From contig DASVAS010000021.1 in assembly GCA_036376245.1 (NCBI GenBank), forward strand, positions 1 to 64,000: 64,000 nt of DNA, written 5' to 3'. Under the pieces are notes generated by a model that saw only the letters and a list, made by a program, of their open reading frames with translations, made no database searches and was not told where the DNA came from. Origin of the DNA: DATARR01 sp036376245. Lineage in GTDB: Bacteria; Acidobacteriota; Thermoanaerobaculia; Multivoradales; UBA5704. A program made the translations under genes and the position numbers. Every line of letters begins with the position of its first letter. The stretch's first letter is position 1. Below, in pieces: positions 55,862 through 63,758 of this stretch.

Positions 55862-57001
55862 CTACGGCGAGGCGTGCTGGACGGCGTGGCCGCGGGCCAC
55901 CGCCCCTTCCAGCAGCGAGAAGTTCAGCGACTGGAAGTCCACGAAGTTGAACATCAAGGTGCAGGGCGAGAGGTCGTCCAGATCGCCCTGGAGGTTGCCC
56001 TCCACGCAGTTGGCGTAGTGGTGGTGGACCCCCATCAGGTGCCCGAGCTCATGGGCGGCGACTTCCGGATGCGCGTCGACGTTCAGGCGGAACGGCCCGA
56101 GGACGGCTTCCTCGATGCCCACCGCTTCGCCGACCGCGAAGGCGCGATTCGGGAAGCGCACGCCGCCGATGCAGTCCGCCAGGCCGGCGAGAGAGGTGTC
56201 GCCGTCGGTGGTGAGGTCCTTGCTGCTGAGGACGTAGACCAGATCCGCTCCGGTCGGCCGCCTGCCGCCGAAATGACTCTTGGCCTGCTGGATGAGGGCG
56301 TCGCCCTCGGTCCCGCTGAAGACGACGGGGGTGTACGAGACGACGTTCAGATCCACTCCGATCGGCGCGTACGACAACGCCGCCCGGTCCATGATCGTGT
56401 CGGCTTCCGCGACGCTTACGCCGTCCAGGAGGACCGCGACGTCCAGCGAGACGGTCTGGCCAAGGTCCGCCACCGGGATGCCGAGCGACACGGGAATCGG
56501 CTCCAGGCAGGCGACCGGGTCTTCCGGTTCGATCGCGTTCAGGCTGGTCGAGCGCGCGACGCCCTGATAAGTCGAGCCGGAGGTCACCGACCAGGGGAGC
56601 ACCCGCACCTGGTAGGGGCCCGTGCCGTGCGCGTGCGTGTGCTCGATCACGACCGTTTCGGTCCCGCCCGAAGTGGCCGAGTTGCCCGCTTCGGTCCCGT
56701 CCGGGTAGTAGACGTAGAGATCGTAGTCGTCCCCCTCGATCTCGCCCTGGATCGCCACCGAGAAGCGGTAGCCGCTGGAGGGCAGGTTGACGGTCAGGGA
56801 GAATGCGTCACAGGCGGGATTGCTGGGGCTCACGCATCCGACGGGACTGGGGACGCCCACGGTGTAGGGGCCGCCTGTCCATTGCGCGGAGATGTTGGGC
56901 GGAGCTACCGTTCCCGAGTTGGGCTGCGCCGCATGCGCGGCGGTGGCCGCGCTAAGAGCGGCGGCCGAAAGGAAATACACAAACATCCGGCGATAATGCA
57001 T
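55862..57001 (-). CDS. Secreted zinc metallopeptidase of the metzincin type
   Basis: A 379-residue exported protease. Signal peptide (1-24), a beta-sandwich pre-peptidase-like domain (about 45-150; DDYDLYVYYPDG), and a catalytic domain (about 185-379). The zinc site is HELGHLMGVHH: His317, Glu318, His321 and His327, the HExxHxxGxxH consensus, with a Met-turn candidate in TLMFNF (about 348). GGAGGGG precedes the ATG at 57001; the longer frame to 57214 is an artefact. It should cleave extracellular proteins; substrate unknown. Confidence 0.92.
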   Translation of the reverse strand: MHYRRMFVYFLSAAALSAATAAHAAQPNSGTVAPPNISAQWTGGPYTVGVPSPVGCVSPSNPACDAFSLTVNLPSSGYRFSVAIQGEIEGDDYDLYVYYPDGTEAGNSATSGGTETVVIEHTHAHGTGPYQVRVLPWSVTSGSTYQGVARSTSLNAIEPEDPVACLEPIPVSLGIPVADLGQTVSLDVAVLLDGVSVAEADTIMDRAALSYAPIGVDLNVVSYTPVVFSGTEGDALIQQAKSHFGGRRPTGADLVYVLSSKDLTTDGDTSLAGLADCIGGVRFPNRAFAVGEAVGIEEAVLGPFRLNVDAHPEVAAHELGHLMGVHHHYANCVEGNLQGDLDDLSPCTLMFNFVDFQSLNFSLLEGAVARGHAVQHASP

Positions 57002-57107
57002 ACAATTCCCCTCCTTGGTGGTACTCGTAGTGCCACTTTCATCGAACCAGCGGGCTGCAAGAAGCGCACCAGCATTTTGGGAAAAGCGTTGGGGAAAGGC
57101 GGTGGTC

Positions 57108-57860
57108 ATGAGGGATCGGACCTGGGCGGTGCTGGCGGACGTCCACGGCAATTCGTGGGCCCTGGATGCGGTGCTGGCGGACATCCGCCGGCGCGGCGTC
57201 ACGGAAATCCTCAACCTGGGCGACTGCCTTTACGGTCCCCTGGACCCGGAGGGGACGGCCGAGCGCCTGATGGCGCTGGGAGCGCCGACCGTCCGCGGCA
57301 ATCAGGACCGCAACCTCCTCGCCCCGCCGCCCGCGATGCGCACGCAGCCCACTTTCCTTTTCATGGACGAGCGCCTGACGGACCGCCACCGCGCCTGGCT
57401 GGCGACGTTCCCCCAGACGTTGCGCGTGGACGATGACATCCTCCTCTGCCACGGCACGCCCGACTCGGACGAGGAGCTGCTGCTGGAGGACGTGCGCGAG
57501 ACCGGCGTCTCCCTCATGCCGGCCGAGACTCTGGAAGCCCGCGTCGCACCCCTGAACGCCGCCATCGTGCTCTGCGCCCACAGCCACGTCCACCGGACGG
57601 TCTGGGCGGGCCGCACGGGTGTCATCAATCCCGGGAGCGTGGGCCTGCCGGCGTATACGGCCGACGCGCCCCGTCCGCACGCCATGGAGTCGGGGAGCCC
57701 CCACGCGCGCTATGCCTTGCTGACCCGGGAAGCCGGAAACTGGCGCGTCGAGCACGTCGCGGTTCCGTACGACTGGCAGACGGCCGCGGAGACCGCGCGG
57801 CGGAACGGCAGGCCGGATTGGGCCGCGTGGATCGAAACCGGGAGAGCGAAGGCCGTTTGA
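57108..57860 (+). CDS. Metallophosphoesterase (YfcE/Calcineurin-like)
   Basis: A 250-residue cytoplasmic enzyme. The five metal-binding motifs are visible: DVHGN (11-15), GD(C)LYGP, GNQD, CHGTP and CAHSHVH. These place it in the calcineurin-like phosphoesterase superfamily, near YfcE-type phosphodiesterases. The longer frame upstream overlaps the divergent metzincin start and was not used. Substrate unknown. The 20-bp repeat array begins directly after its stop. Confidence 0.9.
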   Translation: MRDRTWAVLADVHGNSWALDAVLADIRRRGVTEILNLGDCLYGPLDPEGTAERLMALGAPTVRGNQDRNLLAPPPAMRTQPTFLFMDERLTDRHRAWLATFPQTLRVDDDILLCHGTPDSDEELLLEDVRETGVSLMPAETLEARVAPLNAAIVLCAHSHVHRTVWAGRTGVINPGSVGLPAYTADAPRPHAMESGSPHARYALLTREAGNWRVEHVAVPYDWQTAAETARRNGRPDWAAWIETGRAKAV

Positions 57861-58171
57861 AGGCCGCGGAAGCTAAAAAACCGTGGCGGAAGCTGAAAAA
57901 CAGTGGCGGAGCTTCCGGCGCGACTTTTAAGCGTAAAAAACTTCGCCGGAAGCTGTACGGAGATTTTTTAGCTTCCGCCGCCGTTTTTCAGGCTAAGAAA
58001 TCGCGCCGGAAGCTCTGCGGGGATTTTTTAGCTTCCGCGGCGGTTTTTTACGCTAAAAAATCGCGCCGGAAGCTGTGCAGCGGTTTTTTAGCTTCCGCGG
58101 CCGTTTTTAGGCTTCCGCGGCCGTTTTTCAGGCTGAAACACCGTCGCGGAAGCTGTTCGGCGGTTCCGGAA
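57861..58171. repeat. 20-bp-periodic array with helically phased A/T tracts
   Basis: About sixteen 20-bp units fill the gap between two convergent genes. Units alternate GCGGAAGCT or GCCGGAAGCT, TTTTTTAGCTTCCG and TTTTTCAGGCTAA, and repeat as a 60-bp super-unit (start of CGCCGGAAGCT at 57944, 58004, 58064; the last copy is shifted by a 20-bp insertion). AGCT-like cores sit in the same column throughout. T tracts lie at 57964, 57984, 58024, 58044, 58084, 58104 and 58124, and A tracts at 57875, 57896, 57935 and 58055, each group in nearly exact 20-bp steps, which predicts bent DNA. It ends at the stop codon of the gene at 58172. Confidence 0.88.
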
Positions 58172-58978
58172 CTACTGGCGCTTCCGGTCGCGGTATACGT
58201 CGAGGCGTACGGGCTGGTCAGGACGGTTGAGCTTCACCTGGAGCTCCAGGAAGTCGATCTGGGCTCGCAGGAGGAGGATGTCCTGCTCGTTGAGCCTGGC
58301 GGGGAGGCGGATCTCGACTTGCTTATGGTCGGTGACGGGGAACCGGAGGACGGAACTGGCTCCTGCCGCCTCCGGTTCAGCCGGTTCCTCTTGAGTTCTC
58401 AGAGGCACGCTGGAGGTGGCGGAGGAAAGACCAGAGAGCGGAAGAGGACGCCCCATTTTCTCAAAATAGTCGCTACGAAAAGTCCCGTCGCTCTCCAGGA
58501 TCAGTGCGTAGGTGGCAGATTCCATGAAGATTCTCGCGACATCTTCTACGGCCTGGTCCTGGATTCCATGATCAAGGCTCAAGGTCAGTGGGAGTTGACG
58601 AGGGACCCTGCCCACTGGCTCGTACCGGCGGGTGATCTCCTGAAATAGCGACGGGCTGAGGAAGGCTTTTCGGAGGGCTACCAGGAAGCGCTCATCGTCC
58701 TTGTCTCGGAGCAAATCTTCTGCTACAGCGGTGGGAGTATACATGCCCTGGCGTAAATCCATGATGCCGTAATGGGCCAGTGCGGCAGTCTTGCGAGCCG
58801 CGATCCCGCTGTTGCCCCCTGCGTAGCCTAGCGCTCTGGCAATCGCTTCCCGGTCGCGAGGGCCAAGGCCGATCTCAGTCCGAAGCTTCCGGAGGACCTC
58901 GACAGCCTCGGACAGGTTGATGGCGGGGTAGGCCCGGCTCCGTAGCTTCCGTGCGGCCTCTGGTTTGGTTCGACGCAT
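58172..58978 (-). CDS. Putative winged-helix protein next to the 20-bp array
   Basis: A 268-residue protein I cannot name. The basic N-terminus (RRTKPEAARKLRSRA) precedes a helical region with REAIARALGYAGG and KTAALAHYGIMDLRQGMYTPTAVAEDLL (about 42-90), which looks like a winged helix with a wing hairpin. Middle helices (about 95-170) and an acidic linker lead to a beta/helix end (VEIRLPARLNEQDILLL). DNA binding is inferred. No ribosome site is seen at 58978. The 20-bp array abuts its stop, as the 21-bp array does for the gene at 25293. Confidence 0.7.
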   Translation of the reverse strand: MRRTKPEAARKLRSRAYPAINLSEAVEVLRKLRTEIGLGPRDREAIARALGYAGGNSGIAARKTAALAHYGIMDLRQGMYTPTAVAEDLLRDKDDERFLVALRKAFLSPSLFQEITRRYEPVGRVPRQLPLTLSLDHGIQDQAVEDVARIFMESATYALILESDGTFRSDYFEKMGRPLPLSGLSSATSSVPLRTQEEPAEPEAAGASSVLRFPVTDHKQVEIRLPARLNEQDILLLRAQIDFLELQVKLNRPDQPVRLDVYRDRKRQ

Positions 58979-59181
58979 CGTACTTTTTGTCGGGTCAGAA
59001 CCTCTTTAGCTGATCATGGCCAGCAAAAAGTACATTTTAACTCCAAAATGGCCGCTTTGCAAGGTGCTTGGCTGCCTTTGGCTGATTTTGTCTCGGATGA
59101 TTCGGGGCGGATTGCGCAAAAGAGGCGTAAATTGGAGGCTCAAAAGCAGGAAATCTGCCCCAGGAAGGGGTTGTTCAGGAG

Positions 59182-59208
59182 TTACATTTGGTCTAGACTA
59201 GTTATGAT
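59182..59208 (+). promoter_or_regulatory. Candidate promoter of the ImmA-TIR operon
   Basis: TTACAT (59182), 15-base spacer, TATGAT (59203), then ATAAGTAGTTG, similar to the AAGTAGCTG that follows the promoters at 19452 and 38886. The short spacer makes this weaker than those. It is the most promoter-like part of the gap 58979-59297, which is relatively AT-rich and holds no convincing gene. Confidence 0.4.
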
Positions 59209-59297
59209 GGATAAGTAGTTGCGCTTGGAGGGGGCGCCAAGGCGGTTCGAGGTTGCGTCCCAGGGTCATTGACGCTGGTTCCGGGAGTGGAGGGGTC

Positions 59298-60008
59298 ATG
59301 GACCGCGGGCAGGATGAGATCGAGAGGGAACCCCGCAGGCTCTTAAACGAGCTTGAAAGGCGGAAGACCGAGATCTGGGACAGCCCTCCCGACCATCGGA
59401 TTGATCGGATCGATCCCTTCAAGATTGTCACGCATCTCTTGCGGGTGACTCTCTACGAGCCAGAGGAGATCCCGCACCCCCGAGATTATCATCCGATTGG
59501 AAATGTTCCATCAAGGATCGCCGGATATATTGCCCGAAACGAAAATACAATCGGCTTGGCGCGGCGTTTCAATCCTGAGATCCGTCGATTCACCTTGGCC
59601 CACGAGATTGGCCACTGGCAACTTCACAAGGGGGAAGTCTACTTCAGAGACTTTCCGCTGACCGCTGGAGATCGGTCAGGGTCAAACCGGCCCTTGGTAG
59701 AACGTGAGGCCAACCGCTTCGCCGAGGAACTTCTGATGCCTCGCGAATTGGTGCGGGCCTATTTCCGGCAGATCTTTGGTCTTGAGACTCTGCGGGATCA
59801 AGCACCGGATGAACCTTTTGCCCGCAGGCTATCCTTTGGTACGAATCAACGGGTTACCGTCGCTGATCTCATCGAACGTGGGCGTGATCGCATGGCCTTT
59901 CTTGTAGCGGAGTACAAGGAGAATCCGGTGGATTTTTCCTTAGCGGAACGGTTCCGGGTCTCTGTCACTGCGATGTCCATCCGCCTTATGAGGCTGCGGC
60001 TCGTGTAA
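59298..60008 (+). CDS. ImmA/IrrE family metallopeptidase
   Basis: A 236-residue zinc protease. The active site is LAHEIGHWQLH (HEIGH at 102-106), and the third ligand lies in EREANRFAEELLMP (Glu137). Relatives cleave repressors such as ImmR or DdrO to switch on gene sets. GGAGGGG precedes the ATG at 59298. The TIR protein gene starts 15 bases downstream, so they should be an operon. Unlike typical ImmA loci there is no HTH repressor gene adjacent in the same direction; the divergent putative winged-helix gene at 58172 is the nearest candidate target. Confidence 0.9.
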   Translation: MDRGQDEIEREPRRLLNELERRKTEIWDSPPDHRIDRIDPFKIVTHLLRVTLYEPEEIPHPRDYHPIGNVPSRIAGYIARNENTIGLARRFNPEIRRFTLAHEIGHWQLHKGEVYFRDFPLTAGDRSGSNRPLVEREANRFAEELLMPRELVRAYFRQIFGLETLRDQAPDEPFARRLSFGTNQRVTVADLIERGRDRMAFLVAEYKENPVDFSLAERFRVSVTAMSIRLMRLRLV

Positions 60009-60023
60009 AGAGAGGAGGAGGAA

Positions 60024-61409
60024 ATGCTGATCTCTCGCCCAGAGATTTGGGGAAGAGTCGTCCTCGATCTAGAAGACGATGAGTTCTGGGCTGAAGTGCG
60101 GAGCAACGTGAATGATCCTATAATCGACCGTCCTTTGAGCGCGACCTGTTTGTTAACCCAGCATTCACCGCGTGTTAGGGAGGATGGAGCCAGAGGCCCT
60201 GGTGTGGTCTGGCCATCTAACTTGGACCGGCTACGCGCGGCGGGGCTCCTGAGAGTGAGCGTCGTAGGGCTGGAAACACTCCAATGGAACGAGGCCGTTA
60301 GTTTCGTTCAGGCCGCCCATGGTCGGGGGCTCGGTACCGTTGCCCTTGCCGGCGACTGCACCGAAGACTTGAAAGCTCTCGCCGGACTCCCAATAGCCTT
60401 GAAGTTGCAGGTCCTCTTTCACCCAGGATATGCCTGGAGGGCTGAGGGCGCGGGCGAGCTAGGGGTTGTCCGCAGGCTCGAACTTCTCCGGCAGCTTGTA
60501 GATTCTGGTCTTTCCGTGCGGGTCCTTACGAGCTACGATCCCGCAGCCCCGGTTACGCTGACTCAACTCGGAGAGAGGTTGGATCAGGCAGGTATTCGCG
60601 ACTGGCGGATTTATCTCCGCGAGCCATCCTCCGGCCGAAATTCTGGGCTCATAGATGCTGCGCTTGAGGAAGTTCGGGAGTTATCGCGTGACATGCCATG
60701 GCTCGAAGTCAAATATGGCAGTTTTCTCGACCGCGAGCTCGATCTTCTGATCTATTCTGGCGGAGAGGTCCTTGCCAGGAAATCTCCTGGCTCTTATACC
60801 TTGAGAGGGAATATAGATCAACTCGCGAACAACACTTTGCTGCCGCGTGCATTCCTGGACCGGCACGTCGATCTCTGGGTGAGCAGCAAGATAGATTATG
60901 AGGAAGGTGAAGCGTCCAGTCTTGAGGATCGGGTACTTGACAGAGAAGAGAGGCCTCACCTCTCCAGGCATGAGGTGTTTCTTTGCTACAGGCGGCGAGA
61001 CCATGTTTTCGTGCTGTCCCAACATGATCGACTGAAGATGGCCGGTGTACCTGTATGGATGGACGAGATCAAACTGGAGCCGGGCGACCACTTTCAGCAA
61101 AAGATCGAAGATGCCATGGAGCAGAGTCGCGTAGTGGTGGTCTTTGTCGGCCCTTCCGGATTAGGCGACTACCAGAAGCGTGAGGTGGCTGTGGCTCTGA
61201 AGCTAGAGTCCGAAGGTGCCTTGAGAGTTATTCCTGTAATTTTGCCTGGTGTTACGGGAGAGTCCGGCGTTCCTCCATTCCTGCGGACTCTTCATTACGT
61301 TGATTTCAGGCGTCCCGAGAGCCATCCCTTCCAAAAGCTACTGAGTGGGATTCGCACAGTTATAGGAGAGGACAAGGGCAGCGATAGTTGCGTGATGGAC
61401 GGTATCTGA
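60024..61409 (+). CDS. TIR-domain protein with degenerate radical-SAM/SPASM-like N-terminus
   Basis: A 461-residue protein. The C-terminus (about 315-448) is a TIR_2-type domain: EVFLCYRRRD, VPVWMDEIKLEPGD, VFVGPSGLGDYQKREV with the candidate catalytic Glu387; bacterial TIR domains often consume NAD+. The first 260 residues follow a radical-SAM layout: NLDRLRAAGLLRVSVVGLET, LLRQLVDSGLSVRVLT, and a SPASM-like GGEVLARKSPGSYTLRGNI. The expected CxxxCxxC reads C42LLTQHSP, so iron-sulphur binding is probably lost. AGGAGGAGG lies before the ATG. Likely a defence effector working with the ImmA-like protease; the N-terminal comparison is my own pattern match. Confidence 0.85.
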   Translation: MLISRPEIWGRVVLDLEDDEFWAEVRSNVNDPIIDRPLSATCLLTQHSPRVREDGARGPGVVWPSNLDRLRAAGLLRVSVVGLETLQWNEAVSFVQAAHGRGLGTVALAGDCTEDLKALAGLPIALKLQVLFHPGYAWRAEGAGELGVVRRLELLRQLVDSGLSVRVLTSYDPAAPVTLTQLGERLDQAGIRDWRIYLREPSSGRNSGLIDAALEEVRELSRDMPWLEVKYGSFLDRELDLLIYSGGEVLARKSPGSYTLRGNIDQLANNTLLPRAFLDRHVDLWVSSKIDYEEGEASSLEDRVLDREERPHLSRHEVFLCYRRRDHVFVLSQHDRLKMAGVPVWMDEIKLEPGDHFQQKIEDAMEQSRVVVVFVGPSGLGDYQKREVAVALKLESEGALRVIPVILPGVTGESGVPPFLRTLHYVDFRRPESHPFQKLLSGIRTVIGEDKGSDSCVMDGI

Positions 61410-61461
61410 AGAAAGGATCCTGTCCGAGGGCTGGTTGCCAGCATTGCTCCGCTGAGGCAGG

Positions 61462-61878
61462 TTACGGAAGGAAGGGGTTGACGATGACCAGATCCCCGAT
61501 CCGTTGACCGTGATTCAGATCTTCGGTCCACAACCGATCGCAACGCGCCATGCGGGCGGCTTGGATCATCAAGGCATCCCAGAAAGAGACTTTGAGCGTC
61601 GAGGCCAGGCGAATCCCGGCGATCAGCAGATCCCCGGTGTTCTCCACCACTCGCCAGGTCAGGTACTGCTCGACAATGGCAAGGGCATCGTCCGGGGTCA
61701 GCGGGCGTGGCACTTTGCGGGTTACGTTGACGAAGAATTCCTGCAGCACCTGGATGCTCAACACCCCATCTCCAGAGCGCCAGAGGTCCGCGACCAGATC
61801 CCGCGCGATGGTGTGCTTGCCGCCGGCGTCCCGGTCTTCCGCGTAGACCAGGATGTTGGTGTCAACGAAGGCCGGCAC
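61462..61878 (-). CDS. VapC-like PIN-domain toxin
   Basis: A 138-residue PIN endoribonuclease. Acidic metal ligands: Asp in AFVDTNILVY (about 5), Glu in VLQEFFVNV (about 42) and Asp in SFWDALMIQAA (about 96), with a further acidic residue in LWTEDLNHG. The start is GTG at 61878, overlapping the antitoxin stop by 17 bases; a frame to 61992 adds non-PIN sequence. It should cut RNA when not bound by the antitoxin. Confidence 0.9.
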   Translation of the reverse strand: MPAFVDTNILVYAEDRDAGGKHTIARDLVADLWRSGDGVLSIQVLQEFFVNVTRKVPRPLTPDDALAIVEQYLTWRVVENTGDLLIAGIRLASTLKVSFWDALMIQAARMARCDRLWTEDLNHGQRIGDLVIVNPFLP

Positions 61879-62107
61879 GATCGTAAAGCTCGTCTCGGGA
61901 GGGGAGGGGACCGCCGCCGAGGTGGGAGCCCCGCTCGAGGCGCTCCAAGGCGGCTCGCTTGGCGGTCTCGTACGCCTCGTCCTCAGTGACAAGGCGTGTG
62001 AGCTCTTCCCGGAGCAGTGCCGAGACCGAACGATTGCGGCGGGCCGCGAGCACCCTGGCCTTCTGGATGATGTCGTCCTCGAGCGTCAGTGTGATGTTTC
62101 TTTGCAT
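61862..62107 (-). CDS. VapB-like RHH antitoxin
   Basis: An 81-residue antitoxin. NITLTLEDDIIQKARVLAA and RNRSVSALLREELTRL give an RHH fold (about 3-42), followed by an acidic/aromatic toxin-binding tail. It overlaps the toxin gene and should repress the operon with it. Normal size for the family. Confidence 0.88.
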   Translation of the reverse strand: MQRNITLTLEDDIIQKARVLAARRNRSVSALLREELTRLVTEDEAYETAKRAALERLERGSHLGGGPLPSRDELYDRAGLR

Positions 62108-62210
62108 AGGTTGCTTCCTGGCTCCACGTGTTTCACGTGCGCCACTGATTCTACGTGAGTTTACGCCGAAGCTGGAACCGAGATCAAGGAGCCGGGGCCC
62201 GGCTCCGCAC

Positions 62211-62240
62211 TTGACACCTCCGCCATCGTCTCTCTACAGT
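62211..62240 (+). promoter_or_regulatory. Promoter of the methionine leader
   Basis: TTGACA (62211-62216), then 18 bases to TACAGT (62235-62240). Transcription would start within a few bases of the leader ATG at 62248, making that message leaderless or nearly so. Confidence 0.65.
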
Positions 62241-62247
62241 CTCCCGC

Positions 62248-62355
62248 ATGAAGCCACGCGTCGCCACCCCCGCCCTCTGTACGCCGCGAATGCCCATGTG
62301 CATGCGCAGGCCGGGCGCTGGCCTTGTCGCTGACGCGGGGTTCGCGAAGCCGTAA
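62248..62355 (+). CDS. Met/Cys-containing leader peptide
   Basis: A 35-residue frame (MKPRVATPALCTPRMPMCMR to the end AGFAKP, TAA at 62353). It has Cys at 11 and 18 and Met at 15, 17 and 19, within nine codons. It starts right at the predicted transcription start. Downstream bases 62309-62321 (GGCCGGGCGCTGG) can pair with 62389-62401, which include the 5' arm of the terminator, so a stalled ribosome at the Cys/Met codons could favour the antiterminator. This is the classic layout of ribosome-mediated attenuation. Not annotated by length filters. Confidence 0.6.
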   Translation: MKPRVATPALCTPRMPMCMRRPGAGLVADAGFAKP

Positions 62356-62388
62356 GCACAGCCGAACAGACCGTTTCTCAGCAAAAGA

Positions 62389-62420
62389 CCACCGCCCGGC
62401 TCCTCCGGCGGTGGTTTTTT
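62389..62420 (+). terminator. Attenuator terminator before the metB-like gene
   Basis: CCACCGCC (62389-62396) pairs with GGCGGTGG (62407-62414) and six T residues follow at once. It lies between the leader peptide and the metB-like start, 28 bases before the ATG, where a terminator makes sense only as an attenuator. Confidence 0.85.
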
Positions 62421-62448
62421 GTTTTCTACCGACTTTTTGGAGAACGCC

Positions 62449-63624
62449 ATGGCCTTTTCTTCCGACGATGCCGAGATCGATCCGACGCTGGCTACGCTGG
62501 CCCTGCACGCCGGCACCAACCCCGACCCGGCGACCGGGGCGATCCTGACGCCGATCTACCAGTCCACCACCTACGTCCAGGACGCGGTGGGGGTCCACAA
62601 GGGCTTCACCTACTCCCGGACGGCGAACCCGACCGTCGAAGCGCTGGAGCGCCGGCTGGCCGCCCTGGAAGGAGCCGAGCACTGCACCTGCTTCGGGACC
62701 GGGCTCGGCGCGACCACGGCCCTCGCGCTCGCACTGCTCCAGTCCGGGGACCGCGCCGTCGTCGGCGACGTGGTCTACGGCGGCACCGTGCGATTGTTCC
62801 AGCAGGTCCTCTCGAAGTTCGGCGTCGAGGCCGAGTTCGTGGACGCCGCCGACGCCGCGGCCCTGGAGAAGGCCCTCAGCCGTCCGGCGCGCCTGCTCTT
62901 CCTGGAATCGCCCGCCAATCCCACCCTCAAGCTCACGGACATCGAGCTCGCCTCCCGTCTCGGTCACGCCGCCGGCGCCGTGGTGGTCGTCGACAACACC
63001 TTGCTGACGCCGGCCCTCCAGCGTCCTCTCGACCTCGGCGCGGACATCTCCCTGCACTCCACGACCAAGTTCATCGAGGGGCATAACGCCACCGTGGGCG
63101 GCGCCCTGATCACCCGCAACGCGGAGCTGCACGAGAAGCTCGGCTACATGCGCAACGCCACCGGCACCATCCAGTCGCCGTTCAACGCCTGGCTGACCCT
63201 GCAGGGAGTGAAGACCCTGCCGCTGCGCATGGAGCGCCACTCGGCCAACGCCCTGAAGCTGGCCCGCTTCCTGGAAGCGCACCCGCGGGTAACAAAAATT
63301 CAGTACCCCGGGCTGGAGTCCTTCTCGCAGCACGAGCTGGCCCGCCGGCAGCAGGGGAGCGGCGGCGCCCTCCTGGCCTTCGAGGTCGAGGGCGGAACGG
63401 AGGCCGGCATCCGCGTCATGAACAACGTGCGCCTCTGCTCGCTCGCCGAGAACCTGGGAGCGGCCGAGACGCTGGTCACCCATCCGGCCTCGATGACCCA
63501 CGCCGCCGTGCCTGTCGCACAGCGCGAGGCGACGGGCATCACCGACGGCCTCATCCGGATCTCCGTCGGCCTCGAGAACGCCGACGATCTCATCGCGGAC
63601 TTGCGCCGCGCCCTGGAGGTTTGA
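62449..63624 (+). CDS. Cys/Met metabolism PLP enzyme (cystathionine gamma-synthase/O-acylhomoserine sulfhydrylase type)
   Basis: A 391-residue PLP-dependent enzyme. It should join an activated homoserine with cysteine or sulfide, or carry out gamma-elimination. Family marks: YSRTANPT (55-62), CFGTGLGA (81-88), VVVDNTLLTPALQRPLDLGAD split here, and SLHSTTKFIEGH with PLP-binding Lys207; 'NLGAAETLVTHPASMTH' is at about 335-351. The leader context favours biosynthesis (metB, metY or metZ type) over metC. TGGAGA precedes the ATG at 62449. Exact substrate is not resolvable by eye. Confidence 0.92.
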   Translation: MAFSSDDAEIDPTLATLALHAGTNPDPATGAILTPIYQSTTYVQDAVGVHKGFTYSRTANPTVEALERRLAALEGAEHCTCFGTGLGATTALALALLQSGDRAVVGDVVYGGTVRLFQQVLSKFGVEAEFVDAADAAALEKALSRPARLLFLESPANPTLKLTDIELASRLGHAAGAVVVVDNTLLTPALQRPLDLGADISLHSTTKFIEGHNATVGGALITRNAELHEKLGYMRNATGTIQSPFNAWLTLQGVKTLPLRMERHSANALKLARFLEAHPRVTKIQYPGLESFSQHELARRQQGSGGALLAFEVEGGTEAGIRVMNNVRLCSLAENLGAAETLVTHPASMTHAAVPVAQREATGITDGLIRISVGLENADDLIADLRRALEV

Positions 63625-63719
63625 AGGACCTAAAGGACATAAAGGACATAAAGGACCTAAAGGACATAAAGGACGCGTCCTTTAGGTCCCTTAGGTCCTT
63701 TGGGTCCTTTATGTCCTTC
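63625..63719. repeat. 9-bp tandem repeat forming a long hairpin
   Basis: About five copies of AGGAC(A/C)TAA (63625-63671) are followed by inverted copies such as TTTAGGTCC/TTTATGTCC (63675-63719). They can fold into a long, partly mismatched stem between the metB-like and aspartokinase-like genes. It is probably an expanded intergenic repeat that could act as a weak terminator or mRNA-stability element. Confidence 0.75.
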
Positions 63720-63758
63720 CTCCGCCGCACCAGAACGATCAACGAAAGGAGAAAAAGA

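Noticed and set aside
57818..58648. Plus-strand frame with 20-residue repeats
   Set aside because: A by-product of the 60-bp super-repeat; it begins inside the phosphoesterase gene and runs antisense into the gene at 58172.
59016..59201. 61-codon plus-strand frame in the ImmA upstream gap
   Set aside because: No ribosome site, no domain, overlaps the likely promoter region.
62156..62448. SAM riboswitch before the metB-like gene
   Set aside because: I could not find SAM-I type conserved cores (such as the AGAGGTGGAGGGA-like 5' element); leader peptide plus terminator explains the region better.
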